Source: Clostridia bacterium
GTDB lineage: Bacteria > Bacillota > Clostridia > Oscillospirales > Acutalibacteraceae
Direction: 5' to 3'
DNA length: 55,670 bases
Assembly: GCA_017454815.1 (NCBI GenBank)
Contig: JAFTCG010000036.1
Location: 1-55,670 of the forward strand
Below, piece by piece: positions 9,501 through 18,206 of the stretch. The notes under the pieces were generated by a model. It searched no databases, was not told where the DNA came from, and saw nothing but the letters and a program-made list of their open reading frames with translations. Position 1 is the stretch's first letter, and every line of letters starts with the position of its first letter. The position numbers were made by a program, and so were the translations under genes.

Positions 9501-9749
9501 ATGAGAACGAGAACTAAAGAAATCGGCAATCAGAACATCGTGGGTCAGCGCGTTAAGGCCAAGCGTGACGAGCTTGGTCTGAGTCAGAAGGACTTCCTTG
9601 CACAACTGCAGATCGCAGGGCTAGACTTCAGCAACTCGTCCATCTCCAAGCTGGAGGGACAGTTCCGCCACGTCAACGACCGCGAGCTTGTTGTTATCGC
9701 CGATACTCTGAAAGTTTCCGTAAACTGGTTGCTTGGACTTGAAAAATGA
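9501..9749 (+). CDS. Xre-family helix-turn-helix protein
   Basis: An 82-residue DNA-binding protein made almost entirely of one Cro/C1-type helix-turn-helix. 'VGQRVKAKRDELGLSQKDFLAQLQ' gives helices 1-2, 'SNSSISKLEGQFRHVNDRELVVIADTL' the recognition helix and following helix, and it ends in 'VSVNWLLGLEK', a common Xre tail. The chosen ATG at 9501 follows AGAGGGA at 9484; the longer reading from 9429 would translate its own promoter. It stands alone between a divergent exporter operon and a terminator, so it could regulate itself or the exporter. No effector domain is present. Confidence 0.88.
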   Translation: MRTRTKEIGNQNIVGQRVKAKRDELGLSQKDFLAQLQIAGLDFSNSSISKLEGQFRHVNDRELVVIADTLKVSVNWLLGLEK

Positions 9750-9770
9750 TTTTCATTGACAGGTTTTTTG

Positions 9771-9800
9771 ACTGCACCGCTTGTTCGGTGCAGTTTTTTT
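9771..9800 (+). terminator. Terminator after the xre gene
   Basis: Perfect 9-bp stem ACTGCACCG/CGGTGCAGT with a short loop, followed by a run of T residues. Confidence 0.85.
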
Positions 9801-9847
9801 ATTTAATAGGAAACGAGCAGTTTCATATTAAATAAAAAAGTTTTCTC

Positions 9848-9884
9848 AAAAAAATAATGGGCTATCCCGGAAACGGGAAAGCCC
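9848..9884 (-). terminator. Terminator of the pncB-nfo operon
   Basis: Minus-strand stem formed by 9874-9884 and 9859-9869 (11 bp with one A/A mismatch, GAAA-type loop), followed by a T-rich tract at 9857-9848. It lies about 20 bp past the nfo stop codon. Confidence 0.8.
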
Positions 9885-9904
9885 GCTTGATCTTTTTGAA
9901 AAAA

Positions 9905-10735
9905 TCAAACTCTGTTTTGCTTGATCAGCTCTATTTCCTGCCTGTAGCCGTCGAGGTCGTTGGGCGTTTCAAGGATGAAGGGCAGATGGCGCAGTTTTTT
10001 GTGGTTGACCACATTCATCATCGCCTCAAGCCCGATGTTGCCCTGCCCGATCTTCTCGTGCCTGTCCTTGTGGCTTGCGAGGACGTTCTTGCTGTCGTTG
10101 AGGTGAACAGCCTTCAGCCTGTCGAGCCCGATCACGCGGTCGAATTCTTCAAGAACGCCGTCAAGGTTGTTCACGATGTCATATCCGCCGTCGAAAACGT
10201 GGCAGGTGTCAAGGCAGACTCCCAGCTTCGATTCCTTTTCGGTCCTGTCGATTATCTCGCGTATTTCTTCAAATCTTGCGCCGACTTCGCTGCCCTTGCC
10301 CGCCATCGTTTCGAGCAAAACGGTCGTCGTCATTTCGTCAAACAACAGCTCGTTGAGCGTTTCGCAGATCAGCCTGATGCCCTCCTCCGCGCCTTGTCCG
10401 ACGTGGCTGCCGGGGTGGAAGTTGTAGTAGTTCCCGGGAACGAACTCCATCCTCATCAGGTCGTCCGCAAAAACCTGCTTTGCGAACTCCCTCGTGCTCT
10501 CCTGCGCCGAGCACATGTTGAGCGTATATGGGGCATGTGCGACTATTTTTCCGTTGGAGAGCTCGTCCCATTTTTTCAAAAAGTTTTTTACGTCTTTTTC
10601 GTCAATGTCCTTTGCCTTGCCGCCGCGCGGATTCCTCGTAAAAAACTGAAACGTGTTCGCCCCGATGGAGAGCGATTCTTCCAGCATATGCGAAAAACCT
10701 GCGGATGCGGAAAGATGACAGCCGATATTCAGCAC
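9905..10735 (-). CDS. nfo: Endonuclease IV (AP endonuclease)
   Basis: Zinc-dependent apurinic/apyrimidinic endonuclease of base excision repair. The 276-residue TIM-barrel protein shows the three family signatures: 'NFHPGSHVG', '[12 protein letters not shown]' and 'HLNDSKN...DRHEKIGQG'. The start is a GTG at 10735, giving '[12 protein letters not shown]' at the N-terminus and placed a few bases after GAGGTGA, which overlaps the stop of the upstream pncB. A longer in-frame reading begins inside pncB and is not credible. Only 10 bp separate the two genes, so they are co-transcribed; the functional link with NAD salvage is not obvious. Confidence 0.95.
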   Translation of the reverse strand: MLNIGCHLSASAGFSHMLEESLSIGANTFQFFTRNPRGGKAKDIDEKDVKNFLKKWDELSNGKIVAHAPYTLNMCSAQESTREFAKQVFADDLMRMEFVPGNYYNFHPGSHVGQGAEEGIRLICETLNELLFDEMTTTVLLETMAGKGSEVGARFEEIREIIDRTEKESKLGVCLDTCHVFDGGYDIVNNLDGVLEEFDRVIGLDRLKAVHLNDSKNVLASHKDRHEKIGQGNIGLEAMMNVVNHKKLRHLPFILETPNDLDGYRQEIELIKQNRV

Positions 10736-10745
10736 CGTTTTCACC

Positions 10746-12197
10746 TCACAGTTTAAATTCCGAGATAAGTCTCTGCTTTTCGTCCCAAAGCTTTTGGGAA
10801 AGGTCGACGTAGTAGGTGTGGGGGTTTTCAAATCTCTTGACCTCGTCCCAGAGATTGTCGACCTGGGCGGCGCAAAAAGCTCTGATCTCGTTGATGTCTC
10901 GTTTTTGAGCGACAAGCTTTCCGTTCCTGAAAAGCGGGCTCAGTATCTTTTCCGCCCTGAAGTCGGTGACGGTCTTCCTCTTCCAGGTGTATTCCGGGTC
11001 GAATATCTCGTACGGCTTCGTGTCGTCGATGATCTCGTCCTCAAACGTCAGAACGTCCGCGAAAGCCTTGTTGCTCTGGCGGTCATAAAGCCTCCATACG
11101 GTCTTCACGCCGGGAGTTGTGATTTTTGTAACATTTTCGCTGATTTTGATTTTCGGGACGATAACGCCGTCGTTTTCAATCGCCGCCAGCTTGTAAACGC
11201 CGCCGAACACGGGGTTTGACGAAGCAGTGATAAGCCTTTCGCCTACGCCGAAGGAGTCGACCTGTGCATTCTGCAGCAGCATATCTCTTATGATATATTC
11301 GTCGAGCGAATTGGACGCGACGATCTTGCAGTCCTCAAAGCCTTCCTCGTCGAGGATCTTCCTGACTTTCCTTGAAAGATAGGTGATGTCGCCGCTGTCG
11401 ATCCTGACTCCCTTGGGTCTGAATCCCCTGGGCAAAACTTCTCTGCGAAACGCTTCGATAGCGTTCGGGAGACCTGATTTTATTACGTTATAAGTGTCGA
11501 TGAGCAGAGTGCAGTTGTCGGGATATTCGCGGGCATAGGCGCAGAAAGCTTCAAGCTCGCTGTCAAACATCTGGATCCAGCTGTGCGCCATTGTTCCAAG
11601 CGCCGGAACGCCGTAAAGGCAATCCGTCAGCGTGCAGGCAGTGCCCACGCAACCGCCGATATACGCCGCCCTCGCGCCGAGGACTGCGCCGTCGAATCCC
11701 TGGGCTCTCCTCGAGCCGAATTCCATGACAGCTCTGCCCCTCGACGCCCTTGCAACGCGGTTGGATTTGGTGGCGATAAGGCTCTGATGGTTTATGCACA
11801 AGAGCACCATCGTCTCTATGAACTGCGCCTGGATGACAGGGCCTTTTACCCTGACGATCGGCTCGCCCGGGAAGATCGGCATACCCTCGCTCACGCAGTC
11901 GACGTCGCACTTGAATTCAAAGTTTTTCAGGTATTCAAGGAATTCGTCGCCGAAGCCTTTCGTTTTCAAAAAGTCGATTTCCGAATCCGTGAAATGAAGG
12001 TTTTCAAGGTATTCGACAAGCTGCTCGACTCCCGCCATTATTGCAAAACCGCCGTTGTCCGGGACTTTGCGGAAGAACATGTCAAAATACGCCGTTTTGT
12101 CCCCGACTCCATTTTTGAAATAGCCGTTCGCCATCGTCAGCTCGTAAAAATCAAAGAGCATCGTCAGATTTCTTTCGGAAAACTTTTTTTCGTCCAT
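10746..12197 (-). CDS. pncB: Nicotinate phosphoribosyltransferase
   Basis: Converts nicotinate and PRPP to nicotinate mononucleotide in the Preiss-Handler NAD salvage pathway. The 483-residue product has the N-terminal '[18 protein letters not shown]'-type opening seen in this family, 'EFGSRRAQG', '[11 protein letters not shown]' (the His is the residue phosphorylated in the ATP-coupled cycle) and 'IRIDSGDI'-like '[14 protein letters not shown]' (phosphate site). The ATG at 12197 follows GGGGGA; a TTG five codons upstream is less likely. The promoter is at 12227-12256, and nfo follows as the second gene. Confidence 0.95.
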   Translation of the reverse strand: MDEKKFSERNLTMLFDFYELTMANGYFKNGVGDKTAYFDMFFRKVPDNGGFAIMAGVEQLVEYLENLHFTDSEIDFLKTKGFGDEFLEYLKNFEFKCDVDCVSEGMPIFPGEPIVRVKGPVIQAQFIETMVLLCINHQSLIATKSNRVARASRGRAVMEFGSRRAQGFDGAVLGARAAYIGGCVGTACTLTDCLYGVPALGTMAHSWIQMFDSELEAFCAYAREYPDNCTLLIDTYNVIKSGLPNAIEAFRREVLPRGFRPKGVRIDSGDITYLSRKVRKILDEEGFEDCKIVASNSLDEYIIRDMLLQNAQVDSFGVGERLITASSNPVFGGVYKLAAIENDGVIVPKIKISENVTKITTPGVKTVWRLYDRQSNKAFADVLTFEDEIIDDTKPYEIFDPEYTWKRKTVTDFRAEKILSPLFRNGKLVAQKRDINEIRAFCAAQVDNLWDEVKRFENPHTYYVDLSQKLWDEKQRLISEFKL

Positions 12198-12226
12198 TGT
12201 TTTATCCCCCAAAATTTGCTTGGATT

Positions 12227-12256
12227 ATTGTACCACAATCCGCCCCGGTTTTGCAA
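12227..12256 (-). promoter_or_regulatory. Promoter for pncB-nfo
   Basis: Minus-strand TTGCAA (12256-12251) and TACAAT (12232-12227) with an 18-bp spacer. Confidence 0.6.
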
Positions 12257-12313
12257 CTTGAATTTTGCCCTTTGGACAAGATCGCGTTTTTTCCGTTTGG
12301 TATTATTAATGTA

Positions 12314-12342
12314 TTGAAATTTCTGTTTTGATGTGTTATAAT
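12314..12342 (+). promoter_or_regulatory. Promoter for the serine hydrolase gene
   Basis: TTGAAA (12314-12319), 17-bp spacer, TATAAT (12337-12342), 47 bp before the start codon. Confidence 0.7.
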
Positions 12343-12389
12343 TCAAACAGGATTTTCAAAATGTAATGTGTGACCTAAGGGTGATTTTT

Positions 12390-14006
12390 ATGCAAAATCT
12401 GTTCAGAGAGTCCGGGCTTGAGCAAGCTTCCTGCCCGGAAGATTTGGGAATAGACTCCGTCGCTGTTGAAAACTTTTTGAAAGAGTGCTTGGAGAAAGAC
12501 TATAATTTCAAGAACGTCGTCATAGGACGTTTTGGAAAAATCGGCGTAAAATGTTCAAAGAAGCCTTACGGTTTTTCCTTCAAATACTCGTCTTTTTCCT
12601 CCTCGAAGCCGCTCGTTGCGCTCGCCATCGGCTTTGCCGTCAACGAGGGGTTGCTTCGGCTTGACACCACCATCGAAGAAGTTTTCCCCGACAGGTTTAC
12701 CGAAAAGGAGCTTGAAAAGATTCGGGGCATCACGGTCGAGCATCTTCTGACGATGACGGCGGGCAAAGCCATCAACGTCCTAAAGAGCAAGGAAAAGCGC
12801 GACTGGCTCGACATCTTTGTCAGCGGCAGGACAATTGCGCCTCCGGGCGAAAAGTTCCATTACATCAGCGAATATACCTACGTCCTTGGCAGGATGCTGA
12901 CGCAGGTCACGGGGCTCACCATCAGCGATTACCTCAACCCCCACCTTTTTGAGCCGCTCGGGATCGAAAAACCGTTCTGGGAGACCGACAGCGAGGGCTA
13001 TGAAGCCGGCGCATGGGGGCTCTACTGGTCGTCGGACGACATGGCGAAAATCGCGCAGCTGTTCCTCAACCACGGCGTTTGGGACAGCGTGCAGGTCGTC
13101 GACAGGAATTGGATTGACACAATGGTCAGCCCGCTGATCGATGATCTGCACGGGGCTTACTCAAAAGGTCTCGGCTTCGGCTACCAGATCTGGGCTGATT
13201 ACGAAGGATCCTATTACAGGTTTGAAGGCTTCTTCGGCCAGTATATTTTCGTTTATCCCAAGCACGACGCTTTTATCGTAATGCAGTCGGGCGATTCAAA
13301 ACAATATGACATCTTCCCGCTCGTCGACAAATATTTCCCCGCCGCGTTTGTTCAAAGTGGCGCCATCGCCGTGCCCTATGAGAGGAAAGCTCATTTCGCA
13401 GATTTCCTCGATTCGCTTTCCTACGGAATTCTTGAACACGGCCCCCGGAATTTTGCGACCGAGCAGTATCTCAACGGCAAACGCTATAAGATGATAAAGA
13501 GAAAATATCTCACCATGCAGTCCGTGCCGTCGTCTTACGTCTTCGCCAAACAGCCCGGCAAGATGGACAACGTCAGCTTTGAGTTTGAGGATGACTACGC
13601 CGTGATGAGCTGGACGGAGAAGAATTTCGGCAAAAACGAGCTGGTCGTCAGCCTCGACGGAGAGACCCGCTACAGCGCGCTCAACCTCGGCCAGAATCTC
13701 ACCCACGCCGCCGCCTACGGAAGGTGGACTCCCGACGGCAAGCTGAAGGTGCAGGTCATTCTGATCGAAACTCCCGAAGTCAAAAGCATGGTCTTTTCCT
13801 TCGGCAAAAAGCGGCTTAAAATGAAGCTGAAGGTCAAAACCTCGCTCAACAACATGGTCGTTTTCAAGCTGTTGTTTATGGGCTTCAAGATCAGATTTTT
13901 CGCCAACATTCTCGGCGTTCTCGGCAACGCGGTGGGCAATCTGTACTTCTATCCGCCCGTCAACTTCGGCAGGCTGAAAAAGTATGAGCCCGAAAGCGAA
14001 AAATAA
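12390..14006 (+). CDS. Beta-lactamase-fold serine hydrolase (class C/PBP-type)
   Basis: A 538-residue protein with a class C beta-lactamase-type domain (about residues 20-330). The SxxK nucleophile motif lies in 'FSSSKPLVA' (S70, K73), and a Y-x-S motif in 'HYISEYTYVLGRML' takes the place of Y-x-N. The remainder (about 340-538) is a beta-rich C-terminal extension without a recognised domain. No signal peptide or membrane segment is evident, arguing for a cytoplasmic esterase or peptidase rather than a secreted beta-lactamase. ATG 12390 follows AAGGGTG. Transcribed alone, convergent with nothing. Confidence 0.85.
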   Translation: MQNLFRESGLEQASCPEDLGIDSVAVENFLKECLEKDYNFKNVVIGRFGKIGVKCSKKPYGFSFKYSSFSSSKPLVALAIGFAVNEGLLRLDTTIEEVFPDRFTEKELEKIRGITVEHLLTMTAGKAINVLKSKEKRDWLDIFVSGRTIAPPGEKFHYISEYTYVLGRMLTQVTGLTISDYLNPHLFEPLGIEKPFWETDSEGYEAGAWGLYWSSDDMAKIAQLFLNHGVWDSVQVVDRNWIDTMVSPLIDDLHGAYSKGLGFGYQIWADYEGSYYRFEGFFGQYIFVYPKHDAFIVMQSGDSKQYDIFPLVDKYFPAAFVQSGAIAVPYERKAHFADFLDSLSYGILEHGPRNFATEQYLNGKRYKMIKRKYLTMQSVPSSYVFAKQPGKMDNVSFEFEDDYAVMSWTEKNFGKNELVVSLDGETRYSALNLGQNLTHAAAYGRWTPDGKLKVQVILIETPEVKSMVFSFGKKRLKMKLKVKTSLNNMVVFKLLFMGFKIRFFANILGVLGNAVGNLYFYPPVNFGRLKKYEPESEK

Positions 14007-14009
14007 CCG

Positions 14010-14038
14010 TTGACAAATTTTTTCGCCGCTGATATAAT
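14010..14038 (+). promoter_or_regulatory. Promoter for the aspS T-box transcript
   Basis: Consensus TTGACA (14010-14015) and TATAAT (14033-14038) separated by 17 bp, immediately after the preceding gene's stop codon. Confidence 0.85.
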
Positions 14039-14043
14039 GTAAT

Positions 14044-14256
14044 ACAGTGCGGAAGACCCGAAAGTATCATTTAGCTTGGTCAAGAGAGACTGCGCCGAGG
14101 CTGAAAGCGCTGTCCTGAGCCGATCCTTGCGGCAACACTTCCGAAGAAAGCACTGCATTTTTTTAAAAAAAGTGAACGTCTTTTGACGTTAATGTGGGTG
14201 GCACCGCGGGAATTATCTCGTCCCTCAGATTTGTCTGAGGGGCTATTTTTTATTTT
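14044..14256 (+). promoter_or_regulatory. T-box leader controlling aspS
   Basis: tRNA-sensing transcription attenuator. Stem I closes by pairing of CAGTGC plus GGAAG near 14045 with CTTCC and GCACTG near 14140-14157; an AGAGAGA internal-loop motif lies at 14082-14089. The T-box antiterminator core GGGTGGCACCGCGG is at 14196-14209. It is followed by the intrinsic terminator CCCTCAGA/TCTGAGGG (14222-14241) and a T-run. Uncharged tRNA-Asp should favour antitermination. The specifier triplet could not be placed with certainty; a GAT triplet on the 3' side of stem I is one candidate. Confidence 0.93.
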
Positions 14257-14267
14257 GGAGGTCAATT

Positions 14268-16025
14268 ATGAGAAATTGCTACAGAAACATCGACTGCGGT
14301 TCTCTGACAAAGGAGAACATCGGTCAGACCGTTAAACTCGCCGGCTGGATCGACACGATCCGCGACCACGGCGGCATCATTTTCGTCGACTTGCGCGACC
14401 AGTACGGCGTTACTCAGCTCGTCATCCATGACGAAAGCGTGCTCGTAGGAGTTACGAAGGAAAGCGTAATCAGCGTCGAGGGTGAAGTCACCCTGCGCGA
14501 CGAAGAAACCTTCAACCCGAAAATCTCCACCGGCGAAGTCGAAGTCGCCGTAACAAATTTTGAGCTTTTGAGCAAAGCTCTCAACCAGATCCCGTTTGAG
14601 ATCCAGACTTCTCATCAGACGAGAGAGGATGTCAGGCTGAAATACCGCTTCCTCGACCTTCGGAATCCGAAAGTCCACGACAACATCGTCCTTCGCTCGA
14701 AGATCACGAGCCATCTGCGCAGGAAGATGGAGGAAATGGGATTCCTTGAGATCCAGACGCCGATCCTCACCGCTTCTTCCCCCGAAGGCGCGAGGGACTA
14801 CCTTGTTCCCAGCCGAAAATTCCACGGCAAATTCTATGCGCTCCCCCAGGCTCCGCAGCAGTTCAAACAGCTTCTGATGGTGTCCGGCTTCGACAAATAT
14901 TTCCAGATTGCTCCATGCTTCCGCGACGAGGACGCAAGAGCCGACCGTTCGCCCGGCGAATTCTATCAGCTCGACTTTGAAATGGCTTTCGCAACGCAGG
15001 AAGACGTTTTCGCCGTTGCCGAAGAAGTTTTGTACGACGTATTTTCAACCTTCTCCGACAAGGAGGTTTCAAAGCCGCCTTTCAGGAGGATCCCCTACAA
15101 AGAGAGTATGCTCAAATACGGCACCGACAAGCCCGACCTTCGCAATCCGCTGATAATCAACGACCTTTCGGAATTCTTCAGCGACGTCGATTTTGCTCCG
15201 TTCAAGGGCAAGCAGGTAAGGGGTATCGTAGCTCCCGGCGCCGCAAAAATGTCGAAATCCTGGTTTGAGAAGATGCTCAAATTCGCGACCGACGAAGTCG
15301 GCATGAAAGGTCTCGGCTACATCTCCGTGCTCGAAGAAATGGCGCTCAAAGGCCCGATCGTAAAATTCCTCAGCGATGAGAAGATCGAAGAGCTCAAGAC
15401 AATGCTCTCCCTCAAAGAGTTCGACACGCTGTTCTTCATCTCCGACACACCGAAGAACACCGACAAGTTTGCGGGCGAGATCAGAACGGCTCTCGGCGAA
15501 AGGCTTGACCTCATCGACAAGAGCAAATACGAGCTCTGCTTCATAGTCGATTTCCCGATGTACGGCATCGGCGAGGAATCCGGCAAGATCGAATTTACCC
15601 ACAACCCGTTCTCAATGCCGCAAGGCGGAATGGATGCGCTCGAAAACATGGATCCGCTTGAGATCCTCGCCTATCAGTACGACATCGTCTGCAACGGCAG
15701 CGAGCTTTCCTCCGGCGCGGTGAGAAATCATATCCCCGAAGTGATGATCAAAGCGTTTGAGATCGCCGGATACACCGAGGACGACGTCAAGAAGAAATTC
15801 GCCGCCCTCTACGACGCTTTCCACTACGGCGCTCCGCCGCACGCAGGCATGGCTCCCGGACTTGACAGGATCGTGATGCTCCTGACGGAAACCGAGAGCA
15901 TCAGAGAAGTCATCGCTTTTCCGATGAACTCCAACGCGCAGGATCTTCTGCTCAACGCTCCGAGCGAAGTCACAGAGCAGCAGCTTCGTGAAGTTCATAT
16001 AAAAATCAGAAAACAAAACGTTTAA
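14268..16025 (+). CDS. aspS: Aspartyl-tRNA synthetase
   Basis: Class II synthetase of 585 residues, the bacterial length. It has an N-terminal OB-fold anticodon domain ('VKLAGWIDTIRDHGGIIFVDLRD'), motif 2 region 'APQQFKQLLMVSGFDKYFQIAPCFRDEDARADR', a GAD insertion (about residues 300-410) and motif 3 'PHAGMAPGLDRIVMLL'. GGAGG precedes the ATG. Regulation by the T-box upstream makes the substrate assignment firm for tRNA-Asp, although a non-discriminating Asp/Asn enzyme cannot be excluded from sequence alone. Transcription appears to end at the hairpin at 16049-16092. Confidence 0.97.
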   Translation: MRNCYRNIDCGSLTKENIGQTVKLAGWIDTIRDHGGIIFVDLRDQYGVTQLVIHDESVLVGVTKESVISVEGEVTLRDEETFNPKISTGEVEVAVTNFELLSKALNQIPFEIQTSHQTREDVRLKYRFLDLRNPKVHDNIVLRSKITSHLRRKMEEMGFLEIQTPILTASSPEGARDYLVPSRKFHGKFYALPQAPQQFKQLLMVSGFDKYFQIAPCFRDEDARADRSPGEFYQLDFEMAFATQEDVFAVAEEVLYDVFSTFSDKEVSKPPFRRIPYKESMLKYGTDKPDLRNPLIINDLSEFFSDVDFAPFKGKQVRGIVAPGAAKMSKSWFEKMLKFATDEVGMKGLGYISVLEEMALKGPIVKFLSDEKIEELKTMLSLKEFDTLFFISDTPKNTDKFAGEIRTALGERLDLIDKSKYELCFIVDFPMYGIGEESGKIEFTHNPFSMPQGGMDALENMDPLEILAYQYDIVCNGSELSSGAVRNHIPEVMIKAFEIAGYTEDDVKKKFAALYDAFHYGAPPHAGMAPGLDRIVMLLTETESIREVIAFPMNSNAQDLLLNAPSEVTEQQLREVHIKIRKQNV

Positions 16026-16048
16026 AGCAATTTAAATTGTAAAACAAA

Positions 16049-16092
16049 AATGATGATCGTAAGTAATTTAAACCACGATCATCATTTTTTTA
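16049..16092 (+). terminator. Terminator of the conserved-loop hairpin family, copy 1
   Basis: Perfect 12-bp stem (16049-16060 with 16075-16086) around a 14-base loop, followed by a T-run. The stem core GATGATCGT and the loop motif (GT-ATTT-AA) recur at 35621 and 47214. Confidence 0.85.
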
Positions 16093-16143
16093 TCCGCCGC
16101 TTTTCTTAAACGATGTTTAATTGATTTTTAATATGATTGGGAG

Positions 16144-16172
16144 TTGTATCTTAATATCCTGTTTGGTAGAAT
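16144..16172 (+). promoter_or_regulatory. Probable promoter for the exported-protein trio
   Basis: TTGTAT (16144-16149) and TAGAAT (16167-16172) with a 17-bp spacer. A GC-rich hairpin CGGGCG/CGCCCG follows in the leader near 16186-16208. Confidence 0.55.
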
Positions 16173-16246
16173 TTTACTTGCTTGACGGGCGGGGCGCGAA
16201 GATCGCCCGAACATCAAATTCAAAAGCAGAAAGGATATAAAAAACC

Positions 16247-16774
16247 ATGAAAAAGAAAATCAAAATGATAATCTCGGCGTTTCTTGCAGTTGCGATCGTC
16301 TCCGGGATCGTCCCGTGGGGCGATATGAACTTCACGCTTACGTCGCACGCAGAGGAAACCTCGCTGTCCGAAGAAGGCAACAAAGACGAGGAGACAATTC
16401 AGGGAGAAAATGCGCCGGAGTCGCCCGCTGATCCGCTTGAGGAAAGAGAAGAAAAACAGGATCTTAACGCTTCCGACACACCGTCAAAGCAAAACAGTGA
16501 TGCTTCATACCCGACCCGGCTCGAAGAAGCTGTATTAAATGTAGGTGCAGTATCATTTTTTTCAGGCATTTTGCTTGCTTTGGTCAATATGTTTTCGATA
16601 TGTGTTCTTGGTGATCTGACGCCTCCTTTTATAAAGTATAATCTCATTAAGCTCATTTCGAACGAAAATTCTGTTGCGGGAAAAGTATTGTTAAACCTTG
16701 TCTATGGTTTTGTGCTCCTTCCTTTTGTGCCTGTAATAATGCTCAACTTTATAGATATAAAAATGCACTCATAA
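16247..16774 (+). CDS. Exported membrane protein, trio member 1 (no B-repeat)
   Basis: A 175-residue protein of unknown function. Its N-terminus (residues 1-36) is a signal-like leader ending in 'SHAEET' that is nearly identical to those of the two following genes. Residues 37-90 are acidic and low in complexity; the C-terminal 80 residues hold two hydrophobic segments ('FFSGILLALVNMFSICVL' and 'VLLNLVYGFVLLPFVPVIM'). Unlike its two neighbours it lacks the InlB-type repeat. Ribosome site AAAGGA. Probably an extracytoplasmic membrane-inserted protein; no family recognised. Confidence 0.75.
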   Translation: MKKKIKMIISAFLAVAIVSGIVPWGDMNFTLTSHAEETSLSEEGNKDEETIQGENAPESPADPLEEREEKQDLNASDTPSKQNSDASYPTRLEEAVLNVGAVSFFSGILLALVNMFSICVLGDLTPPFIKYNLIKLISNENSVAGKVLLNLVYGFVLLPFVPVIMLNFIDIKMHS

Positions 16775-16842
16775 TATTTGCAGCATATTCAAACAACAGT
16801 CCGCACAATAGCCAAATCAAAAAACAGAAAGGATATAAAACC

Positions 16843-17499
16843 ATGAGAAAGAGATTAAAAAAGATAATCTCGGCGTTGCTCGCGGTAGCGCTTGTTTCGG
16901 GGATAGTCCCCTGGGGCGATATGAACTTCACGCTTACGTCGCACGCAGAGGAAACGCAAGGGTCGCCTGCTGCTTCGCTTGAGGAAGAGAAAGATGAAAA
17001 CACGGAAGACGGATCAACAAGCCCTTTAGACCGGGAATACACGGTCACTTTTGACCCGAACGGCGGCGTTGTAAGCGTGAAGACCATGTCCGCAAAATGC
17101 CTCAGCCCGATCGGCGAACTGCCCGCGCCGAATAGAGACGGATACGTTTTCCTCGGCTGGTACACAAAGAAGGACAGCGGAGTCAAAATCGACGGCGATT
17201 ACCTTTTATGCGAAAACATGACGCTATATGCCCACTGGAGCACAGTAATGGCGGAAACGGTCGGCAATGCGACGGGTGCAGCTTTGGGAACGGCGTTCGG
17301 CGCTATATTCGGTTCCGTTATGGTTGGAACCAAAGGCATAGGCGACGCATTGAACGCATTCAGATCGATGCTTCCAAAACCACGCGACTTGTTGAACATT
17401 GTCTTCTTGCCGGGATCTTTAATGTACTATGTGTTCTTAGCATTGTTTACGGGAGTTGTTCTGTTGGCCGAATTCCCTCACATACTGATTCTGAATTAG
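16843..17499 (+). CDS. Exported membrane protein with InlB B-type repeat, trio member 2
   Basis: A 218-residue protein. The shared leader (residues 1-37) is followed by an acidic linker, then one Listeria-Bacteroides (InlB B-repeat) module at about residues 65-132: 'YTVTFDPNGG', 'GYVFLGWYTKKDSG' and 'MTLYAHW'. The C-terminal part carries a Gly/Ala-rich stretch and a hydrophobic helix near residues 180-215. Leader, linker and 5' untranslated sequence are repeated from the gene before it, pointing to tandem duplication. It ends 12 bp before the third member, so the trio is probably one operon. Function unknown; such repeats are usual in cell-surface proteins. Confidence 0.8.
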   Translation: MRKRLKKIISALLAVALVSGIVPWGDMNFTLTSHAEETQGSPAASLEEEKDENTEDGSTSPLDREYTVTFDPNGGVVSVKTMSAKCLSPIGELPAPNRDGYVFLGWYTKKDSGVKIDGDYLLCENMTLYAHWSTVMAETVGNATGAALGTAFGAIFGSVMVGTKGIGDALNAFRSMLPKPRDLLNIVFLPGSLMYYVFLALFTGVVLLAEFPHILILN

Positions 17500-17511
17500 A
17501 GGAGGATAATT

Positions 17512-18069
17512 ATGAGAAAAATTAAAATGATAATTTCGGCGTTGCTCGCAGTTGCCCTTGTTTCGGGGATCGTCCCGTGGGGTGAAATGGGCTTCACGCT
17601 GACTTCACACGCGGAGGAAACAAGCCCGGTGATGTACACGCTGACGCTTGACCCGAACGGGGGAACGATCGATGTGACAACTTTATCTTTTGAAAAAAAC
17701 CGGCCTGTCGGAGAATTGCCCGAGCCGACAAGAACAGGGTACGTTTTCCTCGGCTGGTATACGCAAAAGGACGGCGGAAAGAAATTTTACAGCAGTTCCA
17801 CTTTAAGTGCTGACGAAACGCTTTATGCCCACTGGCAATCCAAACTTGTGGAAGCCTTAATGATACCTGTAGGTTTTGTGGCTATGATTTTTTTGATACC
17901 TCTTGCCCCTGTCTTACTTGCTACAGCAGTTGCTCCTCCTGTGGGGGCGGCGTTATTTGTGCCGTTGATACCCCTGTTTAACGTCATGGAAATTGTGTTG
18001 GAGCCGCTTTTTCTTCTTGGTAAAGATCTTGGCGTCGATGAATATCTTATGATGATTTTTGATTTTTAA
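17512..18069 (+). CDS. Exported membrane protein with InlB B-type repeat, trio member 3
   Basis: A 185-residue paralogue of the preceding gene. The leader (residues 1-37) ends in 'SHAEET'; the acidic linker is almost absent, so the InlB B-type module starts at about residue 41 ('YTLTLDPNGGT', 'GYVFLGWYTQKDGG', 'ETLYAHW', ending near 108). The C-terminus is strongly hydrophobic (about residues 115-165), consistent with one or two membrane helices. AGAGGAGG precedes the ATG. The order leader, repeat, membrane tail is unusual because B-repeats normally occur in long wall-anchored proteins. Confidence 0.8.
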   Translation: MRKIKMIISALLAVALVSGIVPWGEMGFTLTSHAEETSPVMYTLTLDPNGGTIDVTTLSFEKNRPVGELPEPTRTGYVFLGWYTQKDGGKKFYSSSTLSADETLYAHWQSKLVEALMIPVGFVAMIFLIPLAPVLLATAVAPPVGAALFVPLIPLFNVMEIVLEPLFLLGKDLGVDEYLMMIFDF

Positions 18070-18107
18070 CGTTTGCAACAGACATCCTGTTTTGGGATCA
18101 CATAATT

Positions 18108-18147
18108 AAACAACCGCCTGCGATATATTTGCAAGCGGCTGTTTTTT
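18108..18147. terminator. Bidirectional terminator between the trio and galM
   Basis: Stem of AACAACCGCCTGC-type sequence with GCAAGCGGCTGTT (mismatches inside) followed by a T-run on the plus strand, with A residues upstream that give a weaker T tract for the convergent galM transcript. Confidence 0.7.
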
Positions 18148-18206
18148 GGCAGAAGTCGGATCCGATCCGGTCGTGAGAGAAAGCGAATGGATCAGCTCGT
18201 CTCCAT

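Noticed and set aside
12390..14006. The serine hydrolase as a beta-lactam resistance gene
   Set aside because: No signal peptide, a long unrelated C-terminal extension and altered Y-x-N motif; the fold is shared with many esterases and peptidases.
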